From Runella rosea (GTDB lineage: Bacteria; Bacteroidota; Bacteroidia; Cytophagales; Spirosomataceae): a stretch of 64,000 bases of DNA. The notes beneath the pieces were generated by a model. That model saw only the letters and a program-made list of their open reading frames with translations, made no database searches and was not told where the DNA came from. The stretch spans positions 372,001-436,000 of the forward strand of contig NZ_CP030850.1 of assembly GCF_003325355.1 (NCBI RefSeq). The letters are read 5' to 3'. Both the position numbers and the translations under genes were made by a program. Positions 18,236-26,029 of the stretch are shown here, piece by piece. Position 1 is the first letter of the stretch. Every line of letters begins with the position of its first letter.

Positions 18236-18640
18236 ATGATGAACCCTGAAATTCTTCACCCCGAACTCCTGTTTCAAACCGCGCGCAGCGGCGGAAAAGG
18301 CGGGCAGAATGTAAATAAAGTCGAAACAAAAGTTGAACTGCGCTTCGATGTCGCCAATTCATTGCTTTTGTCGGAAGAAGAAAAAGCCCTTTTATTGGAA
18401 AAACTCGCTAACAAACTGACTAACGAAGGCGTATTGGTGCTGTATCATCAAACCGAACGTTCGCAGTTGGGCAACAAAGACAAAGTGATCAAGAAGTTTG
18501 ACGCCCTGATTCACAAGAGTTTTGAAAAGCCCAAGCCCCGCAAAGCCTCCAAACCAACGGCCGCGTCGAAAGAAAAAAGATTACAGACCAAACAGCGAGA
18601 CGCGGAAGTGAAAGCCATGCGTCGGAAAATATCGGAATAA
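18236..18640 (+). CDS. arfB: Alternative ribosome-rescue factor ArfB (peptidyl-tRNA hydrolase)
   Basis: 134 residues. The release-factor GGQ motif lies in the N-terminal domain (ARSGGKGGQNVNKVETKVEL) and the C-terminus is the Lys/Arg-rich tail (KPRKASKPTAASKEKRL..RRKISE) that enters the empty mRNA channel in ArfB/ICT1 proteins. No codon-recognition domain is present. It frees ribosomes stalled on non-stop mRNA. The stop TAA directly abuts the ATG of the following GNAT gene. Confidence 0.95.
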   Translation: MMNPEILHPELLFQTARSGGKGGQNVNKVETKVELRFDVANSLLLSEEEKALLLEKLANKLTNEGVLVLYHQTERSQLGNKDKVIKKFDALIHKSFEKPKPRKASKPTAASKEKRLQTKQRDAEVKAMRRKISE

Positions 18641-19183
18641 ATGATGAGTGATTTTAATTTTGAAATACGGCCTTTAACAGATATTTTACGAATAAAACAC
18701 CTTGGTTATCAGACGTATATGCCGCATTATGCGCATTTATGGTACAACGCCGAAGGAATGGATTGGTATTTACACAAATGTTTTAATGAATCACAACTCG
18801 CCCTTGAGTTAGCCAATCCTGAGGTTTCTTATTATTGTATTCAAGTAAATGGGGAAGATGCGGGTCTGCTCAAACTCGTCAAAAATAAAGCGCCGCTTGA
18901 CCAAAACCCGCAGCAGTGTCTTTACCTAGAAAAAATCTATTTTCTGAAGTCGTTTACGGGCTTGGGGTTGGGCCAGAAAACCATGCGTTGGGTATTTGAA
19001 AAAGCCCATCATGCCGACTTTGAGCTTGTTTGGTTGATGGCGATGGACTCTTCGCAAAAAGCCATTGAAAGTTACAAAAAAGCGGGATTTTCGCTGCTTG
19101 CGCCTTCTCGTCTCGACGACATTGAGTTCAGTCGTTTGAGATCAGAGCTTCGGGGAATGGTGATTCTTGCCAAAAAAATATAG
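18641..19183 (+). CDS. GNAT-family N-acetyltransferase
   Basis: 180 residues with the GNAT core: CIQVNGEDAGLLKLV, LYLEKIYFLKSFTGLGLGQKTMRWV (motif A with the acetyl-CoA-binding GLGLGQ loop) and the final SYKKAGFSLLAP motif B. The acceptor is unknown. Its start codon follows the arfB stop without a gap, so the two are translationally coupled or at least co-transcribed. Confidence 0.87.
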   Translation: MMSDFNFEIRPLTDILRIKHLGYQTYMPHYAHLWYNAEGMDWYLHKCFNESQLALELANPEVSYYCIQVNGEDAGLLKLVKNKAPLDQNPQQCLYLEKIYFLKSFTGLGLGQKTMRWVFEKAHHADFELVWLMAMDSSQKAIESYKKAGFSLLAPSRLDDIEFSRLRSELRGMVILAKKI

Positions 19184-19231
19184 CACGCTTTTTTTAAGAA
19201 GATTTTTTGTGGAATTTATTTCTCAACTCAT

Positions 19232-19254
19232 AGGGGAATATTTTACCCCTTTTT
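19232..19254 (+). terminator. Possible weak terminator after the GNAT gene
   Basis: AGGGG-AATATTTTA-CCCCT followed by TTTT. A 5-base stem with a 9-base loop and a T run; short, so only a possible terminator. Confidence 0.35.
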
Positions 19255-19353
19255 ACTCGAATGGAGACCGATAACGGCTTGACAAGCTGGTTGGGCATTT
19301 ATCAGATGACCGCGTGGGTTTGGGGTATACTAAACAAAAACTTATCTTGCGGC

Positions 19354-20187
19354 ATGGATATTCGTGATTACATTCGTTTAGCAATTTCAGAGGATGTGGG
19401 CGACGGCGACCACACTTCTCTTTCTACCATCCCCCGCGACGCTGAGCGCCGCGCCCGTCTATTGGTCAAAGAAGACGGCATTGTTGCGGGAGTCGAGGTC
19501 GCCAAAATCATTTTTGAAGAAGTTGATCCGTTGTTGCAGGTAGAGCTTTTGATGCAAGATGGACAGGCCATTCAAAAAGGAGATATTGTTTTGACCGTCA
19601 GCGGCGATGCACAGGCTATTTTAAAGGCGGAGCGCTTGGTACTCAATACGATGCAACGTATGAGCGGCATTGCCACTTATACGCGTTCGCTCGTAAATAT
19701 GTTGGATGGATTGCCAACCAAGCTCCTTGATACCCGTAAAACAACCCCTAATTTTCGGATTTTTGAGAAAATGGCCGTCAAAATCGGGGGAGCGGTCAAT
19801 CACCGGTACGCGCTTTATGACATGATTTTAATCAAAGACAATCATGTAGATTATGCGGGGGGCATTGAGGCGGCCATTACGCAAGCCAATGATTATCTGG
19901 CTCGTACGGGACGAAAACTGCAAATCGAAATTGAAGTACGAAGCCTCACCGAGCTGGAAGAAGCCCTGCGAGTGGGTCGTATTCAGCGCATTATGCTCGA
20001 TAATTTTAGCCTCGAAAACCTCCGCACTGCCGTAGAGCGGGTAGGAGGGAAGTACCCTACCGAAGCCTCGGGCGGTATCCGGGAAGATACGATTCGCGCC
20101 GTTGCCGAAACGGGCGTTGATTACATTTCATGCGGCGCACTTACCCATCAAATTAAAAGCCTTGACTTGAGCCTGAAGGCGTATTGA
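19354..20187 (+). CDS. nadC: Nicotinate-nucleotide pyrophosphorylase (quinolinate phosphoribosyltransferase)
   Basis: 277 residues from ATG 19354 (MDIRDYIRLAISEDVGDGDHTS), the usual start and length; an upstream in-frame ATG at 19261 would add 31 atypical residues. Family motifs: LNTMQRMSGIATYTR, LLDTRKTTPNFR, KIGGAVNHRYALYDMILIKDNH, IEIEVRSLTELEEA, IMLDNFS and ASGGI..TGVDYISCGALTH. It converts quinolinate and PRPP to nicotinate mononucleotide in NAD synthesis. nadA and nadB are not in the window. A strong hairpin follows. Confidence 0.96.
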   Translation: MDIRDYIRLAISEDVGDGDHTSLSTIPRDAERRARLLVKEDGIVAGVEVAKIIFEEVDPLLQVELLMQDGQAIQKGDIVLTVSGDAQAILKAERLVLNTMQRMSGIATYTRSLVNMLDGLPTKLLDTRKTTPNFRIFEKMAVKIGGAVNHRYALYDMILIKDNHVDYAGGIEAAITQANDYLARTGRKLQIEIEVRSLTELEEALRVGRIQRIMLDNFSLENLRTAVERVGGKYPTEASGGIREDTIRAVAETGVDYISCGALTHQIKSLDLSLKAY

Positions 20188-20205
20188 TTAGCTTTTGTAT
20201 AATCT

Positions 20206-20255
20206 AAAATGGGAGGATTTTTATCAAGACTTATTGATAAAAATCCTCCCATTTT
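20206..20255. terminator. Bidirectional terminator between nadC and a convergent gene
   Basis: A perfect 22-base inverted repeat (20206-20227 and 20234-20255) with a 6-base loop, A-rich on its left edge and T-rich on its right. It can act for nadC and for the convergent gene that ends at 20348. Confidence 0.8.
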
Positions 20256-20347
20256 GACTTTCTGTTAGAGGGGATATATTACCTTTGAATCGAAGTGAAA
20301 AGAAGGTAATATGTTGAAAATCAGGCTGATAATTCGTCTTTTTGTGC

Positions 20348-21097
20348 CTACTGGTTGATTGGAAAGCTAAGTCCGACGTAGAGCATTTTGGAGCGCAATC
20401 GAAAACGTCTATTGTCGTCTATGAGGATATTGTTTGTTTTATATTCGCTCACTGCCAGTAGGTAGCTTACCTTGACCGCAACTCGTTCTGTAATACGCAA
20501 ACGGGCAAATAACTCACTGTTTAGCGTACCTTTTACATGGTCTTGGGGGAATTGAATCGCCAAGCCAGTGGGGCGAGCTTCTTGGTAGGTTTGGTGGAGA
20601 TTTAATGAATCTACTTTATTGAAACCCGACGAACCCAAATAAAAGCCAGAACGGCGTGTTCCTAAGGCAAAACCTAAAATGTCGGCGTTGGCACCAAGGT
20701 CTAATCGGTTGAATAACGATAACTGAAAACCTAGATTAAAATTAAAGGAAGTGATGGATGTTTTGAGTTGAAGTGTGTCAATATTCTTCATAATTATAGG
20801 CGCATTGATGGCCAATCCAGACTTTCCCCGGGTTAGTTCTGATGGGGCAGTTGTGTAATCTAACGTATTGGTTTTCAGATGAGAACCTCTCACTCCCCAA
20901 CCTACTTGGAAAATGCCTTTGCTATCGAGTTTGAGGTATTGATTGTAAAGAAAACCGATATTTAATGACTTATCTTTCCAAGCAACTCCCACATCCATTC
21001 TGGTTTGGATTGGATTAAACAACTGAGCTAATGATGTTTTAGGAAATAATGATAAATAAGTACATACTAATAAGGATAAAAATGCTTTATATCTCAT
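20348..21097 (-). CDS. Putative outer membrane beta-barrel protein
   Basis: 249 residues. A signal peptide (LSLLVCTYLSLFPKTSLAQ) is followed by alternating amphipathic strands through to a C-terminal aromatic/Ile strand (KMLYVGLSFPINQ), the style of small outer membrane barrels in Bacteroidota. Some resemblance to PorP/SprF-like proteins can be seen (alternating strands, RLRSKMLYVGLSF end), but I cannot assign a family. It stands alone on the minus strand with terminator hairpins on both sides. Confidence 0.6.
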   Translation of the reverse strand: MRYKAFLSLLVCTYLSLFPKTSLAQLFNPIQTRMDVGVAWKDKSLNIGFLYNQYLKLDSKGIFQVGWGVRGSHLKTNTLDYTTAPSELTRGKSGLAINAPIIMKNIDTLQLKTSITSFNFNLGFQLSLFNRLDLGANADILGFALGTRRSGFYLGSSGFNKVDSLNLHQTYQEARPTGLAIQFPQDHVKGTLNSELFARLRITERVAVKVSYLLAVSEYKTNNILIDDNRRFRLRSKMLYVGLSFPINQ

Positions 21098-21452
21098 TTT
21101 TGGGCTAATTTTGGTTGGTTTGCTAATAACATTACGTGCAAAAGAATATGTTTATTATTGAATCACAAAAGTTCGAGTGGTTATTTTTATAAAAAACTAA
21201 AAAAGCCAGAGGCAACTGCCTCTGGCTTTTTTTCCTAACCTAACCTATGAGAAAAAATCTTGCACCATTGAGATGCTGATTCAACCAAACCCGTTACAAA
21301 TGTCGTGCCTGATGATTAAATATTTTAGCGTAGAAATACCTGTTTTTCAAAAAACACAAATTTAGTTTCTTCAATTATCCAACGGTTTGCATATCTATTA
21401 CCCCTTCTTTAGCTTGCGGCATTGTTTCACTTTTTTAATCCCTTTTACCAAC
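21098..21452. other. 355-base gap with an orphan terminator and a possible short peptide
   Basis: No normal-sized gene. It holds a strong terminator hairpin at 21200-21233 and, 14 bases after it, an ATG (21247) opening an 11-codon frame (MRKNLAPLRC, stop TGA). The frame that runs into the next gene from 21387 is probably untranslated before 21453. Confidence 0.4.
21200..21233 (+). terminator. Strong orphan intrinsic terminator
   Basis: GCCAGAGGC-AACT-GCCTCTGGC, a perfect 9-base GC-rich stem flanked by five A on the left and seven T on the right, so usable from either side. No plus-strand gene lies directly upstream and the minus-strand gene starts at 21097, so it either ends an unseen transcript or shields that gene and the CPGFCNP cluster from each other. 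Confidence 0.72.
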
Positions 21453-21857
21453 ATGCCAAAAATTGCAGGACGCTTTTTTTCAAAAGCAGAAATCGACAAG
21501 TACCGTGGCGAATTCAAAAAAAAACATCAGCCCTTAGCCCACGAGCCCAAAAATCCAGATGAAAACCGACAGGCAGAATACTTTAGCCGCGAGATTTTAC
21601 AACAACTCCTCGACACTGGCTGCGACGGCCTGCGTATTTACTACGGCGTAGCGCCCGAAACCAACGGAGAAATTGACCCCGCAGGCACAGCCATGATGCG
21701 CCGCCTGTTTCTGGTGCCCGTAAAGATTGACGAAAAAGGCAACGGAAGAGATTTTCAGTTTAAAGCTATCAAAAATACTTCGGGTGAGAAGGATGGAATT
21801 CCAGGAGATGGCGGTGCTGGAGGGGGATTGCCTTGTCCTGGATTTTGTAATCCATAA
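21453..21857 (+). CDS. Unrecognised protein with C-terminal CPGFCNP motif (A)
   Basis: 134 residues from ATG 21453 (MPKIAGRFFSK); an earlier in-frame ATG (21387) would add an unlikely 22 residues. No signal peptide is seen from the chosen start. A charged helical N-terminus precedes a compact core with GLRIYYGVAPETNGEIDPAG and LFLVPVKIDEKGNGRD, a Gly-rich linker (GDGGAGGG) and the last eight residues PCPGFCNP. The downstream lipoprotein 22587-23015 shares this plan: GLRFYF, LVFVGIDKDGRD, DGGAGG and an identical PCPGFCNP end. I do not know the function. It ends 6 bases before the membrane protein gene, so they are probably coupled. Confidence 0.78.
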   Translation: MPKIAGRFFSKAEIDKYRGEFKKKHQPLAHEPKNPDENRQAEYFSREILQQLLDTGCDGLRIYYGVAPETNGEIDPAGTAMMRRLFLVPVKIDEKGNGRDFQFKAIKNTSGEKDGIPGDGGAGGGLPCPGFCNP

Positions 21858-21863
21858 AATTTT

Positions 21864-22517
21864 ATGATTACTTTATTTCTTGCATATTTTGCTGATTTAA
21901 GTATAATCATACCGACAATTATTGCAATAATTAGGAGGGGCTATTTTAGTACTGATATTTACAAACTAATAGGTATCTATGGTTTTTTAACACTACTGAG
22001 AAATACAGTTACCCTTGTAATGAATCAGTTAGGAGTGTATAATATTTACATCTATAACTGGCATAATTTGTTGGAGTTTATTCTTATTGCAATCATTTAC
22101 AAGATTGCTGTAAAAAATCACTATTTCAAATATTTAGCAATTGGGGGCATTCTTATTGTAATATGTACCGCATTTTTGGATTACAATACACTACTTAATG
22201 CCAAAACAAAAGACTTTAATCAATTTTCCTACAACGTATCAGGCTTTATTGCAATCGTTTTTATTCTTTTTTACTTTTATCAACTTTTGAAAAGCCTCCA
22301 CGTTCCTAATTTGACAAGATACCCTTTGTTTTGGTTTAGTGCTGGTGCTTTACTTTATTATGCCGGTACCATATTTTCTTATATTTTTATTGAAACTACT
22401 TTTAACAGTACTATTGAATTGAGGCAACAATATTGGATGATTGATGCAGTGCTTTCCATTGTGTTCAGTCTATTTCTGTGTTTTTCCATTTGGTACATGA
22501 AGCCAGCAAAGGATTAA
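21864..22517 (+). CDS. Seven-helix membrane protein of unknown function
   Basis: 217 residues with about seven hydrophobic helices (roughly residues 3-23, 33-53, 66-86, 91-109, 126-145, 156-178, 190-212). Polar or aromatic residues inside or beside helices (NWHNLLE, FWFSAGALLYYAG) are reminiscent of receptor or sensor modules but no named family is recognised. The gene is clearly richer in A and T than its neighbours. It starts 6 bases after CPGFCNP gene A and is followed by CPGFCNP gene B, so the three probably form one unit. Confidence 0.8.
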   Translation: MITLFLAYFADLSIIIPTIIAIIRRGYFSTDIYKLIGIYGFLTLLRNTVTLVMNQLGVYNIYIYNWHNLLEFILIAIIYKIAVKNHYFKYLAIGGILIVICTAFLDYNTLLNAKTKDFNQFSYNVSGFIAIVFILFYFYQLLKSLHVPNLTRYPLFWFSAGALLYYAGTIFSYIFIETTFNSTIELRQQYWMIDAVLSIVFSLFLCFSIWYMKPAKD

Positions 22518-22586
22518 GTATAAAATAGTTAATTCACAGCTTTTATAACTTGAACTAATCTGTTAACTTAAAACCAACCAACTTTC

Positions 22587-23015
22587 ATGAAAAAAATGCT
22601 TACTACCCTCTGCCTTGCGGCGTTTGTATTGGCCTGTCAAAAAGATCAGGATGTGAATGTTACACCTCAAAAAACATTGCTGACAGCCGAAGAAGCGCGC
22701 GTAGCTGCGAGTATTGGTACGTTAGTGCCCTTCAAAGAGGCAAAAGCCCAAATGGCCGCCTTCCAAAAAACAAGCCCCGATGAAATCCGAGGAGTAGCCT
22801 TTGGGAAAGACGTTATTGAAAAACTAATGAACCAAAAAGGAGTAGTGGGGTTGCGATTTTATTTCACAAAAGATAATGATGGTAAAAATTCATTGGTGTT
22901 TGTAGGCATTGATAAAGATGGAAGAGACATTACGTCGCTTGCAAATGCCCGCACAACCGAGGACGGCGGCGCAGGTGGAAATGCCTATCCTTGCCCAGGA
23001 TTTTGTAATCCTTAA
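22587..23015 (+). CDS. Lipoprotein with C-terminal CPGFCNP motif (B)
   Basis: 142 residues. The start MKKMLTTLCLAAFVLACQKD is a lipoprotein signal with lipobox VLAC, so the protein should be lipid-anchored outside the cytoplasm. The core GVVGLRFYFTKDNDGKNSLVFVGIDKDGRD and the ending DGGAGG..YPCPGFCNP match protein A encoded 700 bases upstream. The two terminal cysteines (C-P-G-F-C) may form a disulphide or bind a ligand; this is inference. A terminator follows, closing the three-gene unit. Confidence 0.8.
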   Translation: MKKMLTTLCLAAFVLACQKDQDVNVTPQKTLLTAEEARVAASIGTLVPFKEAKAQMAAFQKTSPDEIRGVAFGKDVIEKLMNQKGVVGLRFYFTKDNDGKNSLVFVGIDKDGRDITSLANARTTEDGGAGGNAYPCPGFCNP

Positions 23016-23069
23016 GGAGTGCATCAATAGGGGTGAGTGTCAACTTTGCCTGATTGTTCCGTTTTTTAT

Positions 23070-23098
23070 ACCGAGCGAGTCACTCGCTCGGTTTTTTT
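23070..23098 (+). terminator. Intrinsic terminator closing the CPGFCNP cluster
   Basis: ACCGAGCGAG-TCA-CTCGCTCGGT, a perfect 10-base stem with a 3-base loop followed by seven T, 55 bases after the lipoprotein stop. Confidence 0.85.
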
Positions 23099-23141
23099 GT
23101 GCCGTTAACTAAAAAAATAAAGCGTCCCGAGTTTTTCTACG

Positions 23142-23149
23142 TATTTTTG
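23142..23149 (+). promoter_or_regulatory. Promoter -7 element of the two-component pair
   Basis: TATTTTTG, an exact TAnnTTTG match, 33 bases before the kinase ATG and after the terminator. It indicates that the kinase and regulator are transcribed apart from the CPGFCNP genes. Confidence 0.5.
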
Positions 23150-23181
23150 AGCGGCTCATATTACAGTCATCTAGCCCGGAT

Positions 23182-24012
23182 ATGGAATCTCCCTATGTCA
23201 TCATTATCGGGACGGGCATCATGCTGATTATGGCAATGTTCATTGTGCTGTTTGTGATGTATTATCAACGCAAGCAGATTGAACAACAGATGCGCGTCAA
23301 AGACATGGAAGCCGAATTTCAACGCAAGCTTCTGGAGGTTTCTATGGCTTCAACCGAAGCCGAGCGCCGGCGCATTGCTCAGGATTTGCACGATGATATT
23401 GGGGCGTTGTTGTCGGTTACAAAGTTGACATTCAATGCTTTATACGGTCAGCTAGGCTCCAAAGATCAAGCCGAGCGGCTCGCCAAACAGGTACGAGAAG
23501 CCCTCGACGAAACCATCAGCCACGTGCGGCGCATCAGTCGCGAACTCGTGCCTACCACGTTGGAGCGCTTTGGGCTGCCAGCAGCGTTGCAGGAATTTGC
23601 AGCCAAAAGTATCGGCAGCCATACGGTTCGGATTACGTTTGGCTACTCGGGAGACGAAAATATACGTTTGGAGCCGAAAGTAGAACTGATGCTGTACCGG
23701 GTAGCGCAGGAACTTATCAACAACGCGCTCAAACATTCAGGCGGAACCAACGTTCACGTTCAGCTGTCGTTACCGCCCGAGACCTTTGGCTTGGTTGTAG
23801 AAGACAACGGCCACGGGTTTAATTTGCAAGAGGCCCACACGCGTCCTTCGCCGGGGTTGGGGCTAGACAGCATTGAAGGGCGGTTGCGGGTTATCAACGG
23901 AAAGATTAATTACGAAACAGGTCCCCAAAAAGGTTGTCGTGCGGTGGTAGAACTCAGGCAGCTGGTGCTGTTTGAGAAAGCAAAAAAACGAGACGTAGAA
24001 AAAGCACAATAA
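23182..24012 (+). CDS. NarL-type sensor histidine kinase with one membrane helix
   Basis: 276 residues. One N-terminal membrane helix (about 4-27) is followed directly by a coiled coil and the HisKA_3 domain with phospho-accepting His70 in AQDLHDDIGALLS, then the HATPase domain: N-box ELINNALKHSGG, VVEDNGHGF and GLGLDSIEGRL. There is no extracellular or PAS/HAMP input domain, so the signal must arrive through the membrane helix or a partner protein. It is paired with a LuxR-type regulator 39 bases downstream. Confidence 0.93.
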   Translation: MESPYVIIIGTGIMLIMAMFIVLFVMYYQRKQIEQQMRVKDMEAEFQRKLLEVSMASTEAERRRIAQDLHDDIGALLSVTKLTFNALYGQLGSKDQAERLAKQVREALDETISHVRRISRELVPTTLERFGLPAALQEFAAKSIGSHTVRITFGYSGDENIRLEPKVELMLYRVAQELINNALKHSGGTNVHVQLSLPPETFGLVVEDNGHGFNLQEAHTRPSPGLGLDSIEGRLRVINGKINYETGPQKGCRAVVELRQLVLFEKAKKRDVEKAQ

Positions 24013-24051
24013 GACGACTGTAGCAGATAAATACAAAGTGTAACAAATCGG

Positions 24052-24702
24052 ATGGAAAAGATTAAACTCGTAATAGCAGATGATCATAACCTTTTCAGAA
24101 AAGGGATGACGGCTATGTTGAATCAAATCGGTGATTTTGAGTTGATTGGGGAAGCCGCCAACGGCAAAGAATTGTTGGATCTGCTGGCGCGCGTCACGCC
24201 CGACATTGCCCTGCTGGACCTTCAAATGCCCGTAATGGATGGGGTCGAAACGACCGAGCACATTCAGTCGCAGTTTCCACACGTCAAAGTGATTATCGTT
24301 TCCATGCACGAAGAAGACCGTTTCATCATTCACCTGCTTGAAAAGGGCGTCAACGGTTATCTGCTGAAAGACTCCGAGCCGGGAGAAGTCGAAAACGCCA
24401 TTCGCCGTGTGATGTCTGATGGTTTTTATTATAGCGATTTTGTGTCTAAAGCCTTGCACCGCAAAGTAATCACGCGGGCCACGCCTCCAGCGCCGCTGTT
24501 TAATAGCAAAGTACAAATCTCTCCGCGCGAAATGGAAGTATTACAACTGCTCTGCGAGGGCCTTTCAACGCTAGAAATCAGCGAAAAGCTATTTGTGAGC
24601 CCCCGCACGGTGGAAGGCCACCGGCTGCGGTTGTTGGAAAAAACGGGCACCAAAAATACTGCGGGGCTGGTGGCATACGCGTTCAAAAACGATTTGCTTT
24701 AG
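24052..24702 (+). CDS. NarL/LuxR-family response regulator
   Basis: 216 residues. Receiver domain with acidic ADDHNLF, phospho-acceptor Asp56 in LLDLQMP and switch lysine in GYLLKDS; then a LuxR-type helix-turn-helix (ISPREMEVLQLLCEGLS, LFVSPRTVEGHRLRLLEKTG). It should be phosphorylated by the kinase upstream and act as a transcription regulator; targets are unknown. It is convergent with the desaturase gene, 14 bases apart. Confidence 0.95.
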   Translation: MEKIKLVIADDHNLFRKGMTAMLNQIGDFELIGEAANGKELLDLLARVTPDIALLDLQMPVMDGVETTEHIQSQFPHVKVIIVSMHEEDRFIIHLLEKGVNGYLLKDSEPGEVENAIRRVMSDGFYYSDFVSKALHRKVITRATPPAPLFNSKVQISPREMEVLQLLCEGLSTLEISEKLFVSPRTVEGHRLRLLEKTGTKNTAGLVAYAFKNDLL

Positions 24703-24716
24703 CCCCGGCCAAGACG

Positions 24717-25832
24717 CTACCCGATGGCTTCGTTGAGGTCGGGAAGGCGTCCGAGTTGGTGCAGATTGGCAATGTGTGAGCGCAAAGCCACCCCAAACGA
24801 CGGATTTTCTAGATAAGGAATCCCAAATTCTTCGGCGGTTTCTTTGACAATCGGCGCCAATTCTGGGTAGTGAACGTGCGCGATTTTGGGGAAAAGATGG
24901 TGCTCTACCTGAAAATTCAGTCCGCCTACGTACCACGAAAGCCATTTGTTATGGCGCGAGAAATTGACGGTCGTGTTCAACTGGTGAATGGCCCAATCGT
25001 TTTCGATGATGCCTTTTTCGTTAGGAAGCGGATGACTCGTTCCTTCTACCGCGTGGGCAAGTTGAAACACCGTGGTTAGAATCACGCCGCCTACAAAGTG
25101 CATCACCAAAAATCCAAGGATTACTTCGCCCAATGGCAGATGATAGACCAACGTGGGTACGCCGATAATAATGGCAAAATAAACAACTTTAACCAGCGTG
25201 ATTCTGAGCAGTGTCAGGGCATTTTCTGCTTTGGTCCCTTTATTTACGCCGCTTCTGGTGAACCCAATGAACTGAATATAGTCTTTGGCCAATACCCAAT
25301 ACAGTGTCAAAATTCCGTAGAAAAAAAAGGCGTATACCCACTGAAGCTGATGGAAGGATTTGACGGGTGTATGTGGCGAAAATTTTAACACCAATTTATC
25401 ATTGATATCCTCGTCGACGTGCACCACGTTGGTGTACATGTGGTGTAACACATTGTGTTGCAGGTTCCAATTGAAGGTAGAGCCGCCCAGCATATTGAGG
25501 TAAATATTACCAATCCAATAGTTTGTTTTGGCGTTTTCTGAATACGCGCCGTGGTTTGCGTCGTGCATTACGCTCATTCCCAGCCCCGCTAATCCCAGCC
25601 CCATAATAAACCACAACACAAGGCTGATGCCGAGGGGAGGTTGCAACCATAACAAAACGATAAAAGGAAGTAGATACATTGCCGTCAGAACGGCTGTTTT
25701 TATAATCAGCGTGCCATTGGCGTTTTTTGAGAGTTGACGGTCTTGAAAATAGGCATCGACTCTTTTCTTTAACGTAGGGAAGAATTGGTTTTTGTCTTTG
25801 TTTACGAATCTAATTTGCGTTTTTTGTTTCAC
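24717..25832 (-). CDS. Membrane fatty acid desaturase
   Basis: 371 residues. Three histidine boxes of acyl-lipid/acyl-CoA front-end desaturases are present: HDANHGAYS, HNVLHHMYTN and QVEHHLFP, set between four or more membrane helices. The Gln-x-x-His-His form of the last box resembles DesA3/linoleoyl-CoA desaturase-like proteins. It likely introduces a double bond into membrane lipid acyl chains using di-iron chemistry. The start is GTG at 25832 (MKQKTQIRF); an ATG 7 bases upstream is out of frame. Confidence 0.92.
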   Translation of the reverse strand: MKQKTQIRFVNKDKNQFFPTLKKRVDAYFQDRQLSKNANGTLIIKTAVLTAMYLLPFIVLLWLQPPLGISLVLWFIMGLGLAGLGMSVMHDANHGAYSENAKTNYWIGNIYLNMLGGSTFNWNLQHNVLHHMYTNVVHVDEDINDKLVLKFSPHTPVKSFHQLQWVYAFFFYGILTLYWVLAKDYIQFIGFTRSGVNKGTKAENALTLLRITLVKVVYFAIIIGVPTLVYHLPLGEVILGFLVMHFVGGVILTTVFQLAHAVEGTSHPLPNEKGIIENDWAIHQLNTTVNFSRHNKWLSWYVGGLNFQVEHHLFPKIAHVHYPELAPIVKETAEEFGIPYLENPSFGVALRSHIANLHQLGRLPDLNEAIG

Positions 25833-26029
25833 TTTTCATAAGGTTAGGTGAATTGACTGGTATTAGTGACGTAAAAATAAGGACGGTAGGCTAAAATTTC
25901 TAACGATTAATAAAATAGCCTTTTACAATTCGGTGAAATGTCATTGTTATTTGTAACATTGCGGACTAAATTGTGTTCGTAATGTCAAATGTTAACATTG
26001 TAAGATTGGTAATTTTAACTGGTAAAAAA

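Noticed and set aside
23863-24516. 217-codon minus-strand frame over the kinase and regulator genes
   Set aside because: Opposite-strand shadow of two clear two-component genes.
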